This document shows, one piece after another, positions 55,701 through 64,000 of a stretch of DNA of 64,000 bases. Origin of the DNA: Symbiodinium natans (Eukaryota > Sar > Dinophyceae > Suessiales > Symbiodiniaceae); assembly GCA_905221605.1 (NCBI GenBank), contig CAJNDS010002535.1:592501-656500 (forward strand), given 5' to 3'. Under the pieces are notes generated by a model. The model searched no databases. It was not told the origin of the DNA and saw only the letters and a program-made list of their open reading frames with translations. The translations under genes and the position numbers were made by a program. How positions within the stretch are numbered: position 1 is the first letter of the stretch; the number at the start of each line of letters is the position of its first letter.

Positions 55701-58700
55701 AAGAAGAAGAACACGAGCACCAAGAAGAAGATGATCCTTTGATGTTGTGGTGGAAAGATGGTTGTGAGCACGAAGAAGATTGCAATCTTTGTGTCCGTGC
55801 AGTCCAAGAATCATTTTATGAGAGCAGTCCTGTTTATGAGAAGATAGAAGTGATCTTGGACAGTGGCGCCGACGTCAGCCTCATTCCTCTGTGGCTTGGC
55901 AAAGAGGGAGTGCCTGTGAAGAAGAAGAACGATTCGGGCATCAGAGACGCACAAGGAAGAAAGACTCCTGTGAAAGGAAAGAGAGCAATCAACTTGACTA
56001 TGTTCAGCTCGAAGCAAGAAGCAGTCAAGATGCAAGAATGCTTCATCGTTGCGAATGTGGTCAATCCTTTGTTGGCAGTCGGAAAGCTACTCAAGAATGG
56101 CTGGGAGATTGTCAAGAAGGATGATGGCTTGATGTTGTCAGACGGAATGTCAGACATCCCTGTTCACTACCACAAGAACTCGCTGGCTACTTATGCTTAT
56201 TTGCAAGCAGGAAAGAGGTATGAGAGCGAAGCCTATGTGAACCTGGAGCAGGAACACGTTCGCACCGTCATTCAGCTGAATTCCCACATAGCTGATGCAG
56301 CAAGAAAGCAAGAACCTGGCTGGCATGATACAGACAGCATTGTGGTTGTGCACTACTCCCCAGCGCAGTCGAAGTACAAAGATCCCACGGACATGTACCG
56401 TACGGAGGATTTTCCGTACAGAAGCACGATGATCAAGACAGAAGATGGTACATGGAAAGCCGTTGAAGCGTGCAAGAAGTATGCGCAGAAGATGGACCCG
56501 TTTGAGGATATCAGCGCAGGCGGGGAATTTGAAGTGGTGACAGCATTGTCGTCACGAGTTATCCCGCTGAATGTCTTGGGTATCCCCTTGAAGAAAGATG
56601 AACGCCAAGAACAAGAAGCAAGAACCAGCGACACTTGGAGCATCGAGAAGGCTGGTACGGAACTTGTGCGGTACCACAACACGCCGCGCACCCACAAGTT
56701 CAACCCTGAGAACGTAGCTGGAATGCCCACGGACATTGAGAATTTGACGTCCTGGAGATACACTATTGGCGAGTGTGTCTATGCCACGAATTTGTATGAA
56801 GACGAAGATGATTGGAGCAGAGACACAGAACCTCCTGAAGAAGCATTCGCTTTGCCGTGGTATGGTCAGACCAGATTTCGTCTCAAAGAACCTGTTCGTG
56901 ACGATAGAAGAAGCAGTGCACAAGAGCAAGAGGCAAAGAGACAGAAGCTTGAAGAAGAAAAGAAAAGTTTCCTCCCAGAAGATGTGCAGATGGAAGAAGC
57001 CCCTCGAGGTGAAGTTGAACGAGATTCTCTTGTGTTCACCTACGATGGCTATGAGTACAGCAAGAATAGCAGCGTGCAGATTTTGCGTCAACTTTGTCGC
57101 GAATTTGAAGTACCAAGCAGTGGCAGCAAAGAACAGATGCTGAAGCGCTTGTCTCGCGCAGCTCAAGAGCGCGAAGCGGCAGACAGCCTAGCCCTCGGGC
57201 GCAGGCAGTATGAAGCGCAGGTCGCGCCGCTGATGAGGAAGCGCGAAGAACGCCCCAATGAGCAGGAAGTGATGCTGCACAACCTGACTCACCTGCCATT
57301 TGCTGGATGGTGTGAGCATTGCGTCGCCACACGGGCGAAAGAAAATCAGCATCGGAAGAGCGAATTGACTCGCTCCCCCGCTGAAGAGAGCAGCAAGTCA
57401 ACACTCTGTTTCGACTTTGCGTACACCTCAACGAGCAGCTCTGAGGCACAGCCCATGGTCACGCTGATCGCGAATGATGCATGGTCCAAGTGGTTCGTCG
57501 CCGTGCCCGTAGCAAGAAGAGGAGGCGCAGATGCGCTGAGGCACATGACCGAAGCGTTGACTACAGCTACGCTGCAGCTTGGGTACTCAGAAATCAATGT
57601 GAAGGCAGACAATGAAGGTGTTTGCAGAAGCTTGAAGATTGCACTCCAGAAAATGCGTGGAGCGCATGGCCTGAGCACTACACTTCTTTCAAGTGTACCC
57701 CATGATCACGAAAGCAATGGTTTGGCCGAGCGTGCAGTCCAAACAGTCAGAAGGCATGCGAATTGTATCCTGGATGAGGTCAGAGTGAAGACAGAACTTC
57801 CTCTTAGCCATGAACACCCACTGATGTCGTGGGCAATGCGACACTCTGCGTGGCTACTCAACCGTTTTCATCGGTCCTCAGCAACAGGAAAGACGCCGTA
57901 TGAATTCATGACAGGCCAACCGTATCGAGGAGAACTCGTACCATTTGCAAGCACGATTATGGTGAAACGCTTGAGACCGAAGCGCAAAGGTGACCGTTTG
58001 TGGACGTTCGGAGTGTTCCTCGGCAAGACTGAATCTGGAATGTGGCTTACTTTCCAGAGCGATGGCATTCACGCATCAAGAAGTGCGAGACCAGTTGGTG
58101 AAGCTTACGACGCGAAGGCCATCAGCAGCGTGAACGTTTTCACTTGGTCGATCAAGAACAACACACTTGGCAGCCGAGTACTACCTCAGAAAAGATTGGT
58201 TTCTCCGCAGATTGTTCTTCCAGCAGTTGCAGCAGGTGAAGAACGAAAAAGCCTTGAAGATGAAGTTGCAGACGAAGCCGCCTCTGATCCTCCAACAAGT
58301 GATGAAGAGAAAGCAAGAAGAGATGCAGAAGAATTGCTTCAAGAATTTGAACTTGTCCATGATGAGCATGATCCTCTTGCAGATATGGTTTCCGAGCATG
58401 AAGATGAAAGAGAAGAAGTTCCTGAAGAAGCAAAGATGGATCGAGAAAGCAGACCAGACTTCGAATGTGTTGGTTCACCAAGCAAGATCCCAAGAACAAG
58501 AGTTGAGCTTCCCAGGTTTGGACCTGGAGCATCGTCTTCGGTGATGAGAGCAGAAAGAATGCCCGACAATGATGAGAGGTCGGACGAAGAAGAAGATTGC
58601 TTTGCAGGCAGTGAAGCTGGTGACTTTGAGACAGAAGATGAATGGAGCGATGAAGAACAACAAGAAGAAGTTCAAGTCCTTCCAGAAAGTTTCTTCTCAG

Positions 58701-59338
58701 AGGAAGCAGGACCTCCTCAACTCGCAGAAGAAGACCTCGAGATCTTTGACGATGCCGCAGCAGGAAAAGAAGTTTCCAGATTGACAAAGATGGGTGTCAT
58801 AGAAGAGGTGCCCATGGAGCAAGAAGAGAGCAAAGAAGTTGTTTGGTTGACAACAAAGCTGGTTTTCGACTGGAGATTTCGGGAGTCAGAAAACGTCATC
58901 TGCGAGAATGAGATCCCTGAAGGGCAACAAGAAGTTCCTCATGAAGCCCTGAAGCCACGAAGATGCTGGCAGAGAAGAGCAAGGCTGGTAGCAAGAGAGT
59001 ATAACAACTCGAAGCGAGAAGATGTTTTCAGCCCAGCTACCTCTCCGTCGTTGACGAAGCTGATTCCAATTTTGGCATTGGCAAATCGATGGAGTATTTG
59101 GTCGCTTGACATCAAAGATGCATTTCTGCAGGTTCCCCAGAAGAGACCTGTACACTGCAAGATTCCACGAGGAAAAGGAAGTCAAGCAGTACACGGAATG
59201 GAGGCCAAATGCTGGTGTCTTGGTCGTGTCCTTCCTGGACAAAGAGATGCTAGTCTTCTGTGGAGCGAATTTTGCGCAGAACTTTTGCAGCAAGAAGGCT
59301 ATGAGAAAGCGTCGCAAATCCAGCGTTGTTTCGCTTGA
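52751..59338 (+). CDS. Copia polyprotein part 1: leader, Gag, protease, integrase, RT N-half
   Basis: 2,195 codons. Residues 1-444 form a leader with four hydrophobic segments (about 78-97 LFLFAVLVFMSSILAGMAWS, 183-204, 372-395, 425-440) and a Cys/His cluster (HKHREC...CRVC, 131-156). Gag follows from an internal Met at 445, with a Gln-rich start and DVFNPSSFKEEHEGWSEF. A Gly/Lys/Arg-rich stretch spans 794-867, then the CCHC knuckle (CHYCGKPGHFEAQC, about 871-885). Protease: ILDSGADVSLIP (Asp 1037). Integrase: HNLTH...CEHC at 1510, then Asp 1555, Asp 1620 and Glu 1654. An acidic linker precedes RT, with RRARLVAREYNN and SLDIKDAFLQVP (Asp about 2123). The start lies in the LTR. The frame ends abnormally inside RT after PGQRDASLLW. 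Confidence 0.92.
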   Translation: MMFTTFFNMVAEHLSQGAMMLQQAGWMKIFPWSMMVFMSVREVCASNLQNLQHMAEQTVAASSGALDALSSGRWQQELFLFAVLVFMSSILAGMAWSFLREIATEEREIETVAHEEFMPDVYIAKSRTAVHKHRECRGLDSADQAQVVRAPGCRVCFPDGYVYIQGQTEVKRRRFTQMTGCGFWMRVLCSAVLLLCAGLVTAEGWLLMIKNVKAKAARSSTEILLDEAELVMSKPLPRNSISLQDDLKTIALEDEHAEVQHATHALGGSSKNVHVKREREETEHVELMSFSLQRRQTKEAPIRYEDQDNEENYNLEIVKYMIAGFEASRNFDITNLKIEVKRWYEGTRRFLRSLESSYAPEISVMFHKQKEIIFVLMIVMCTPIGLVTWISLYNMCAIQSKRKECLKRRVSRRVRYQEVRACGVQKKTLMFIVLLYTNTQAAEAMNAQMEQAMQSLAQQTATNTQQINDLVSAVQQQASQQQQASTAAQSAAAASEGEMREMFRNMLQVATRTSTAVHEAASMINNMGQMHRDFREHQEAREQAQAEREKRREKGDVELHKMIKTPDVFNPSSFKEEHEGWSEFRHKMRTWIGALDPEMLARIEAVEAKRSEAVEFSTLSDEHKAVSKKLYTILTSYTKGRPLRTIKQITEENGLEAWRILLEEHEPYTRGRSLRLLTTLTKYKFENKKTTMENILAFEEAIEQYEKASGDVVQDDLKISIILNQQDGQLRQHMLLNLRDDTKYSSLRQFLLSYEQNTRWTTTDLINAGNDHGGQADMDVKTVNKDDRRKPWRPKGKGKGKFSKGKGKGKGKWRKGKSKGKGKYGNDYGYNSKGRGRGKGRGRGRGRFGRGKGFGRGFGKGRGKASFGPQCCHYCGKPGHFEAQCRQKQRDFGDVRNVNDDQQSTTAASSTAAPSTSSTTNVTSVSRNQAKTVRQISMIHIGDPPQQYPEVFEVDTEAEEELEIDYFGRVLRVEEFQLSDAEQEEEEHEHQEEDDPLMLWWKDGCEHEEDCNLCVRAVQESFYESSPVYEKIEVILDSGADVSLIPLWLGKEGVPVKKKNDSGIRDAQGRKTPVKGKRAINLTMFSSKQEAVKMQECFIVANVVNPLLAVGKLLKNGWEIVKKDDGLMLSDGMSDIPVHYHKNSLATYAYLQAGKRYESEAYVNLEQEHVRTVIQLNSHIADAARKQEPGWHDTDSIVVVHYSPAQSKYKDPTDMYRTEDFPYRSTMIKTEDGTWKAVEACKKYAQKMDPFEDISAGGEFEVVTALSSRVIPLNVLGIPLKKDERQEQEARTSDTWSIEKAGTELVRYHNTPRTHKFNPENVAGMPTDIENLTSWRYTIGECVYATNLYEDEDDWSRDTEPPEEAFALPWYGQTRFRLKEPVRDDRRSSAQEQEAKRQKLEEEKKSFLPEDVQMEEAPRGEVERDSLVFTYDGYEYSKNSSVQILRQLCREFEVPSSGSKEQMLKRLSRAAQEREAADSLALGRRQYEAQVAPLMRKREERPNEQEVMLHNLTHLPFAGWCEHCVATRAKENQHRKSELTRSPAEESSKSTLCFDFAYTSTSSSEAQPMVTLIANDAWSKWFVAVPVARRGGADALRHMTEALTTATLQLGYSEINVKADNEGVCRSLKIALQKMRGAHGLSTTLLSSVPHDHESNGLAERAVQTVRRHANCILDEVRVKTELPLSHEHPLMSWAMRHSAWLLNRFHRSSATGKTPYEFMTGQPYRGELVPFASTIMVKRLRPKRKGDRLWTFGVFLGKTESGMWLTFQSDGIHASRSARPVGEAYDAKAISSVNVFTWSIKNNTLGSRVLPQKRLVSPQIVLPAVAAGEERKSLEDEVADEAASDPPTSDEEKARRDAEELLQEFELVHDEHDPLADMVSEHEDEREEVPEEAKMDRESRPDFECVGSPSKIPRTRVELPRFGPGASSSVMRAERMPDNDERSDEEEDCFAGSEAGDFETEDEWSDEEQQEEVQVLPESFFSEEAGPPQLAEEDLEIFDDAAAGKEVSRLTKMGVIEEVPMEQEESKEVVWLTTKLVFDWRFRESENVICENEIPEGQQEVPHEALKPRRCWQRRARLVAREYNNSKREDVFSPATSPSLTKLIPILALANRWSIWSLDIKDAFLQVPQKRPVHCKIPRGKGSQAVHGMEAKCWCLGRVLPGQRDASLLWSEFCAELLQQEGYEKASQIQRCFA
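52776..52793 (+). promoter_or_regulatory. Primer-binding site
   Basis: TGGTAGCGGAGCACC directly follows the LTR end. TGGTAGC is what the 3' end of a eukaryotic initiator Met-tRNA would require, as in Ty1 (TGGTAGCGCC). The polyprotein reading frame runs through it. Confidence 0.7.
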
Positions 59339-62300
59339 TCAAGAACGGCAAGGTCGTATCCGTTTGCATCGTACATGTCGATGACCTTCAAGTAGCAGGA
59401 AAAGCAGCAGTGGTGAAGCCCGTCCTCGAAGCTTTAGCGAAGAAGGTGAAGCTACAAGTAGAAGGACCTTTTCTGACAGAAGAAGATTATCGCAATGGAT
59501 TTTCCAAGCAGTCTGTGCGTTTTCTCAAGAGAAGGTATAGCTATGAAGACGGAAAGTTGTTTGTCCGCCCTGACACCAAGTATGTCACCAAGCTCCTTGA
59601 AAAGCTACGCCTTGGATCGAGAAGAGAGAAAGCTACCCCTGCAGCAGGAAATGTGCAGAACACCGATGAGACAAAAGAGCTGGACGAGAACAAGAAGAAT
59701 GTGTACCGAAGTTGTGTCGGTATACTGCTATATCTTGCCCAAGATCGTCCTGACATCCAGTATGCAGTCCGAAATTTGGCAACTGGAATGAAGGCTCCTA
59801 CGCAGAAGAAGCAGAAAGAGCTCGAGCATTGCGCGTTGTATCTGAAGAAGACTGCAGGCTATGCGGTTTGCTACACAGCAGGGAGACCTGGAACGGCAAC
59901 CTTGCAAAGAAGCAAGAATTTGGAGCAAGATTCCGAGAATGAGAACGAGAAGAGCATCGAGAATGGCAGTCACCTGGTCGAAGTATTTTCTGATGCCGAC
60001 TGGGCCGGCAACAAGAGCAGCCGGAAATCTGTATCAGGAGGAGTCATCTTCCTGGACGGCCAGTGTGCGTTTTCTTACTCAAGAACGCAGAAAACTGTGG
60101 CACTTTCCAGTGGCGAGTCCGAGTACTACGCACTCACTGGTGCTGTCGCAGAAGGAATTGGCATTCGAGAAGCCGTGGAGTTCCTTTCTGGCAAAGCAGC
60201 GCGAATGAAGGCGTACACAGACAGCAGTGCAGCGCGCGGCATTGTGCACCGGCAAGGTGTTGGTCGTATCAAGCACTTAGCAACGAGAATGCTCTGGTTG
60301 CAAGAAGTTACCAGAAACGGCCTATGCAGCGTGAAGGCAGTGAGCACTGTTTTCAACCCTGCCGACTTAGGGACCAAGCCCCTCAACGCATCGAGAATGA
60401 AGCTACTTTTGAACATCCTTCAAGTTCATGATGATCGAGAAGCAATCGGTCGTGAAGAACGAATGGCCGCAGAAAGCACAGCTACAGTCAGAAGATTGAC
60501 AAAGGTATCCGGAAGCAGACTTGGTTTGACGTTATTGTCAGCTTTTGGTTTTGCAGTTGAATCTGCAGGTCAGCAAGAAGGAGATTTTGTAGCACGAAGA
60601 TATTTTTGCATGCAGTTGATGAGTTTTGTGTTTGGTCCGTTTTCTACAGCTCAAGAGCCACCTCAAGAACTTCAAGAAGGTGAACAAGAAGTTTTACATG
60701 GTCACAGCAGCAACAGCAGCATGAAGTTTTCGCACGTTTTCACGAGCATGCCTGAGCTTGAGATGTTGATGCCCGTGTGCATGGCTGTGATTGTTGTTCT
60801 GGTGACGATCATTGTCTATTTGGCAGTGAACCAGAAGAAAGAGAAGAAGGGTGAGAAAGAAGAGAAGCCCAAAGAAAAGAAGCCTGAAGGTGAAGTCACA
60901 AAGAAGAAAGAGGAAGAAGACAAAGAGAAGAGCTCGCAAGGTGTCCTCGAAGACGACGAGACCGTGAAGAAGAAGTTCGACGAGCTGATCGCGAAGATGG
61001 AGAAGCAAGAACGTGCCTTGGAGAAAGAAAAGTTGAAGAGAGAAGAAGCAGAAGAAAAGGCGAAGGAAGCAGAAGAAGATCGTGACCAAGCATTTGCTTT
61101 GAAGGCGAAGGTGGTTGCGAAGTACAGTGAAGCCGAAGCGGAGAGGAAAGCTCTGGAGAAAGAGAAAGAAGATCTAGAGAAGCAGAAAGAAGTTTACAAG
61201 CAAGACGCCAAAGAGGTGAGAGAGCAGTTGAAGAAGGACTACGACATGATCACGAAGCACATGAAGAAAGAAGCAGAGGAGAGAAAGAGAGAAGCAGAAG
61301 AGCTAGAAGCAGCAGAACAAAGAAGAGAGGAGGAAGACAAGATCAATGCAGAGATCAGGAAAGCCAACGAGGAGAAGATTGAAGCAGCAGAACGACAAAA
61401 GAGGAAAGAGGAGACAGACAAGAAAGCCGAAGCAATGAGACAAAAGGAGCAGGCAAAGAAGGCCCAGGAGGAGAAAGATGCCCAGGAGAAGGCAGCACAG
61501 GAAAGGAAAGCACAAGAGGAGAAGAAGAAGGCAAAGGAGAAGAAGGCACAAGAGGAGAAGGAAGCACAAGAAAGGAAGGCCCAAGAAGAGAAGGAAGCAC
61601 AAGAGAGGAAAGCACAGGAGGAGAAGGAAGCACAGGAAAGGAAAGCACAAGAGGAGAAGGAAGCACAGGAGAAGGAGGATGAAAGGAACGAGGCAATCGC
61701 GAAGGAGAAGGCGAAGAAGCAAAGAGCAAAGTTAGAGGCCTATGAGGAGATGAGAAGAAAGGAGCAGGAAGCCCAAGAAGCGACAAAAGAAGAGAAGGAG
61801 GAGGCAAAGAAGGAGTTGAAGGAAGCACAGGAGCGAAAGACCCAGGCGGAAATTCAGGCAGAGAAGGAACGAGAAGGAATGAAGGAGATTGAAGTCGTTG
61901 AAGTTGAAGATTCAGGATCTGAAGATGAAAAGCCCACACTAGGAGCAGAAGGAAAGAAGGATGCAGAAGGCAATGTGTGGCAGATCCACAAAGGAGCATT
62001 GTGGGTCAGGATCAAAGGCCAGTGGTATGATCCAAACTGGTGGACAAAGAAAGGATACAAGCCACCGCCCGACTTTGCAGAGTCGAGCGAAGAAGGAAAA
62101 GAAGAAGGAGGAGGAGGAGCAGCAGGAACAGAAGAAAGAAGAGAGCAAGAAGAAGAGCAGCCCCGAGAACCACCGCAGAGAGGAGAGAAAGGTAGCAAGA
62201 ACACAAAGGGCAGATGGAATGTGGTCACGTTCACAGATTGTGGTTGGATCTGGGAGTATTGCAAAGACACGAATGAGTATCGAGCAGTTCGGCTCGATCA

Positions 62301-62646
62301 GAAAGGATCAGCGCAGGTGAAAGGAGCGCAGATCAAAGGTGCCGAAGACTGGAACCTCGTGACCAAGCACTTCAAGAAGACAGGAAGGTGGGAGAGCCCC
62401 ACAGAAATAAGAAGAGAGAGAGATGAGCCTGAGGTGCAGCAAGAAGGAAAGCGAGGAAGAAGAAGTCGAGAGCAAGAAGACTGGCAGCAAGAAAGTTGGC
62501 ACCAGCAGCAGGACTGGTACGCCGATGATGGTTGGAGCCAGAACTACTGGGACGCAGACTACGCCTACTACCACTACGCCCCGAAAGGGAAGTACCAAGG
62601 AAAAGGGAAATGGAAGTATGGTGGTGGTGGCAAGAAAGGCTGGTAA
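59305..62646 (+). CDS. Copia polyprotein part 2: RT C-half, RNase H, membrane/coiled-coil module
   Basis: Frame -1 relative to part 1, open from 59305. RT resumes at LFRLIKNGKVV with IVHVDDLQVAG (the two catalytic Asp). RNase H: VFSDADWAGNKSSRKSVSGG, ALSSGESEYYAL, AYTDSSAARGIVH and FNPADLGTK. After RNase H come about 630 further residues that ordinary copia elements lack. These are a transmembrane segment (MLMPVCMAVIVVLVTIIVYL, around 480-501 counted from 59326), a very long charged coiled coil (about 505-850) with four 11-residue units KAQEEKEAQER, and a Trp-rich C-terminal domain with WQIHKGALWVRIKGQWYDPN and TDCGWIWEYC, ending Gly/Lys-rich. No stop separates these from RNase H. Confidence 0.92.
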   Translation, partial: ESVANPALFRLIKNGKVVSVCIVHVDDLQVAGKAAVVKPVLEALAKKVKLQVEGPFLTEEDYRNGFSKQSVRFLKRRYSYEDGKLFVRPDTKYVTKLLEKLRLGSRREKATPAAGNVQNTDETKELDENKKNVYRSCVGILLYLAQDRPDIQYAVRNLATGMKAPTQKKQKELEHCALYLKKTAGYAVCYTAGRPGTATLQRSKNLEQDSENENEKSIENGSHLVEVFSDADWAGNKSSRKSVSGGVIFLDGQCAFSYSRTQKTVALSSGESEYYALTGAVAEGIGIREAVEFLSGKAARMKAYTDSSAARGIVHRQGVGRIKHLATRMLWLQEVTRNGLCSVKAVSTVFNPADLGTKPLNASRMKLLLNILQVHDDREAIGREERMAAESTATVRRLTKVSGSRLGLTLLSAFGFAVESAGQQEGDFVARRYFCMQLMSFVFGPFSTAQEPPQELQEGEQEVLHGHSSNSSMKFSHVFTSMPELEMLMPVCMAVIVVLVTIIVYLAVNQKKEKKGEKEEKPKEKKPEGEVTKKKEEEDKEKSSQGVLEDDETVKKKFDELIAKMEKQERALEKEKLKREEAEEKAKEAEEDRDQAFALKAKVVAKYSEAEAERKALEKEKEDLEKQKEVYKQDAKEVREQLKKDYDMITKHMKKEAEERKREAEELEAAEQRREEEDKINAEIRKANEEKIEAAERQKRKEETDKKAEAMRQKEQAKKAQEEKDAQEKAAQERKAQEEKKKAKEKKAQEEKEAQERKAQEEKEAQERKAQEEKEAQERKAQEEKEAQEKEDERNEAIAKEKAKKQRAKLEAYEEMRRKEQEAQEATKEEKEEAKKELKEAQERKTQAEIQAEKEREGMKEIEVVEVEDSGSEDEKPTLGAEGKKDAEGNVWQIHKGALWVRIKGQWYDPNWWTKKGYKPPPDFAESSEEGKEEGGGGAAGTEERREQEEEQPREPPQRGEKGSKNTKGRWNVVTFTDCGWIWEYCKDTNEYRAVRLDQKGSAQVKGAQIKGAEDWNLVTKHFKKTGRWESPTEIRRERDEPEVQQEGKRGRRSREQEDWQQESWHQQQDWYADDGWSQNYWDADYAYYHYAPKGKYQGKGKWKYGGGGKKGW
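61543..61677 (+). repeat. 33-bp coding repeat (11-residue units)
   Basis: Four consecutive copies of a 33-nt unit encoding KAQEEKEAQER, part of the coiled coil. An 11-residue periodicity favours a nearly straight or right-handed coiled coil rather than a heptad one. Confidence 0.85.
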
Positions 62647-63225
62647 GAAGAAGAAGCCAGCAAGAAGCATCGAGAAGGGTGACGACTGAACGCAGCGTGA
62701 AGCATGTATAGATTTTCTGAAGCTGTGTACATAGAAGTTCGAGCACCCCGAACATTGCACGAAGTACAAAGTAGGTACAACGAATGTTTTTGAATAAGCA
62801 AGGACCCCAATACGCCTTGTGATATTCACACGAGTTTCACCAAGAAGAAAGTAGTTTCACGAAGAGTTTCACGAAACTAGGAGTGTAAGGTGCAGCCAGG
62901 TAGAGGCAAGAACAGTTGAAGAAAGAAGATGGTTAGGTAAAAGAGAAGACCACACAAGAGCCATAGGCTGGCCACAGGGCTGAGACTCACAAGATGAGGA
63001 CTCTAAGACAAGCCCGTGTAACTAGAAATTCGAGGTTAGGAGTTTATGCATGTTTCAAGAAACAAAGCAGAAAGAACTGGGTAAAAGACCTTGGACCAGA
63101 GGAGACGAATGTCCCCAGTTCAGTACACTTGAAGTCCGAAACAGCTCTTCGTCTTTTGGCACAGCAGTGAGAATCACTGCAGGAAAGAGAACGCCCTAAA
63201 GCCTTCGATCTGTTCCGAGGCGGGG
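62647..63225 (+). other. 3' untranslated region of the copia element
   Basis: About 580 bp between the last stop and the 3' LTR with no open frame of note. GAGTTTCAC repeats occur at 62833-62875. GAGGCGGGG (63217-63225), next to the LTR, is a plausible short polypurine tract with one C. Confidence 0.6.
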
Positions 63226-63425
63226 TGTTAAGTGTACAGCATGTATCCAGGTACAGTGAATGGGTGCAGTAGGAAAGACACCAAATGCCCTAAGGCATGT
63301 TGAGTCTGAGCAGAACGAGTTTGACACCGGAGGCTTAGGCTCAAGAGTCGAAAGCGAGAAAAGTTGTTTTGCCTTTAGAGCGTGGTAGGAAAAGTGAGCC
63401 ATGATGTTTACCACGTTTTTCAACA
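63226..63425 (+). repeat. 3' LTR
   Basis: 200 bp, identical by eye to the 5' LTR apart from seven extra bases (CCGGAGG) near position 105. Followed by the GTTAC duplication. Confidence 0.93.
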
Positions 63426-63430
63426 GTTAC
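63426..63430. repeat. Target-site duplication, right
   Basis: GTTAC, matching 52578-52582. Beyond it the interrupted older element continues. Confidence 0.9.
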
Positions 63431-64000
63431 AGTGATTGCATGTGCCGCTGTGTTGAGCCTTGGGTCGAGTGTGATAGCACGGCTGATTTCAAGCAGCAGT
63501 GGAGCCACCAATTGGCTTATGGCAACAGTGGTCATGTGGAATTCCATGCCAGTGTGTGCGATGGATAGTTCAAGCAATGGAAATTCGAATGGGTCAAAAC
63601 ATCCTGGAGACAAACCAACAGCTACCTACGAGTCCGTGGGTCTTTTCTTGCAGACGATTTACACGCTCAGTGTGGAGGGCGATCGTCAGCTAGCACAGTG
63701 ACGGTGGGCCTCGGTACATACCCCAGTCCAGAAGGTTCGTCGAGTTCTGCTTCGTCAAGCTCGGCACGTGTTGAGACGACCAAGGATAGTTTCAATTCGC
63801 CAACGAAGTGCTCTGGGACTGATGTCCACGTCGCACTCATCTACGAACTCCAACGAGAGGGTTTTTGGGCCCCAAAACAGGGGTCTGTCATGTTAATGTT
63901 GCCATTGAACATGTGGAATAAGATGTGCATAGACCTTAAGGGTTCGCTCGCAACTGTACAGATGTTGCAGAAGATGTGCCATCACAGCGTTATGGCAAAT
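63431..64000 (+). pseudogene. Old copia element, 3' part after the nested insertion
   Basis: The frame that reads ACSGIVTV before the young element continues here as IACAAVLSLGSSVIARLISS, so the insertion split one reading frame inside a hydrophobic segment. It ends at 63701. An overlapping frame from 63698 (GLGTYPSPEGSSSSASSSSA, then ALIYELQREGFWAP) stays open to the end of the window, so a frameshift near 63700 is likely. As in the young element, the region after RNase H is hydrophobic and low-complexity. No known domain. Confidence 0.65.

Larger units (their letters stand above)
52583..63425 (+). mobile_element. Complete Ty1/copia-type LTR retrotransposon (10.84 kb)
   Basis: Bounded by LTRs of 193 and 200 bp that start TGTTAAGTG and end TTTTTCAACA, with a GTTAC target duplication. 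Internal order: primer-binding site, membrane-spanning leader, Gag, CCHC knuckle, Asp protease, integrase, RT, RNase H, then an extra membrane/coiled-coil module. Integrase before RT defines the copia order. The LTRs are identical by eye except for one 7-bp indel, so the insertion is recent. One frameshift in RT (59305-59338) divides the coding region. Host DNA resumes in frame on both sides in the older copia relic. Confidence 0.93.

Overview
The window looks like nuclear DNA of a dinoflagellate, probably a symbiodiniacean or a relative. The evidence is a type I (K+-dependent) membrane pyrophosphatase gene cut into many tiny exons with GC, GA and GT donors and AG|G at both intron ends. (TTTAGGG)n blocks are scattered widely, minisatellites are abundant, and there are copia, DIRS-like and LINE retroelements plus a KDZ-like transposase gene. 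No bacterial operon, rRNA, tRNA or CRISPR array was seen.

Layout: 1-1500 is a degenerate ~75-bp satellite. 1990-21050 is dominated by short telomere-type arrays in alternating orientation. Inside that stretch lies one minus-strand gene, the vacuolar-type H+-pyrophosphatase, traced from 18098 (first exon I can see) to a stop codon at 6818. It has 14 well-supported exons and one provisional exon. 22264-22419 is one of at least eight copies of a small TA-flanked MITE. 23259-27085 (minus) is a secreted or type I membrane receptor with PilJ-like repeats and an ANF/periplasmic-type ligand-binding domain, broken by an 8-bp tandem duplication. 27585-28542 is a 396-bp tandem repeat. 28635-30059 (minus) is the 3' half of a reverse transcriptase/RNase H element. 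30106-30705 is a hairpin-forming minisatellite. 31074-33196 (minus) holds exons of a DUF3987-like gene. 34087-39847 (minus) is a KDZ-like transposase gene in three recognisable exons; its large intron holds telomere-type repeats and two copies of a double-hairpin element. 40353-40602 is an 8-bp GC minisatellite. 40880-45820 is a LINE (endonuclease, RT remnant, zinc knuckle, RNase H) that lost the RT catalytic core. 46187-47162 holds unidentified minus-strand exons. 47200-50700 shows little.

50700-64000 is a nest. An old, broken copia element, fused at its 5' side to a P-loop ATPase fragment, was interrupted by a young complete copia element (52583-63425). The young element has nearly identical LTRs, a 5-bp GTTAC target duplication and a primer-binding site. 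Its polyprotein has an unusual membrane-spanning, Cys/His-bearing region before Gag and a membrane/coiled-coil/C-terminal module after RNase H.

The observation I rate highest: most pyrophosphatase introns begin (in transcript sense) with TTTAGGG repeats and end with CCCTAAA repeats. They therefore carry telomere-like terminal inverted repeats next to the splice sites, and short direct repeats containing AGG at their ends. This is what an introner-like insertion mechanism would leave. Other, weaker telomere-type blocks not listed separately lie near 3770-3840, 3960-4060, 4178-4240, 4345-4415, 5385-5580, 6020-6205, 6740-6785, 6920-7010, 9640-9720, 10432-10595, 13600-13735, 17465-17530, 17870-18060, 19383-19440, 20150-20295, 20870-21050 and 31780-31830.
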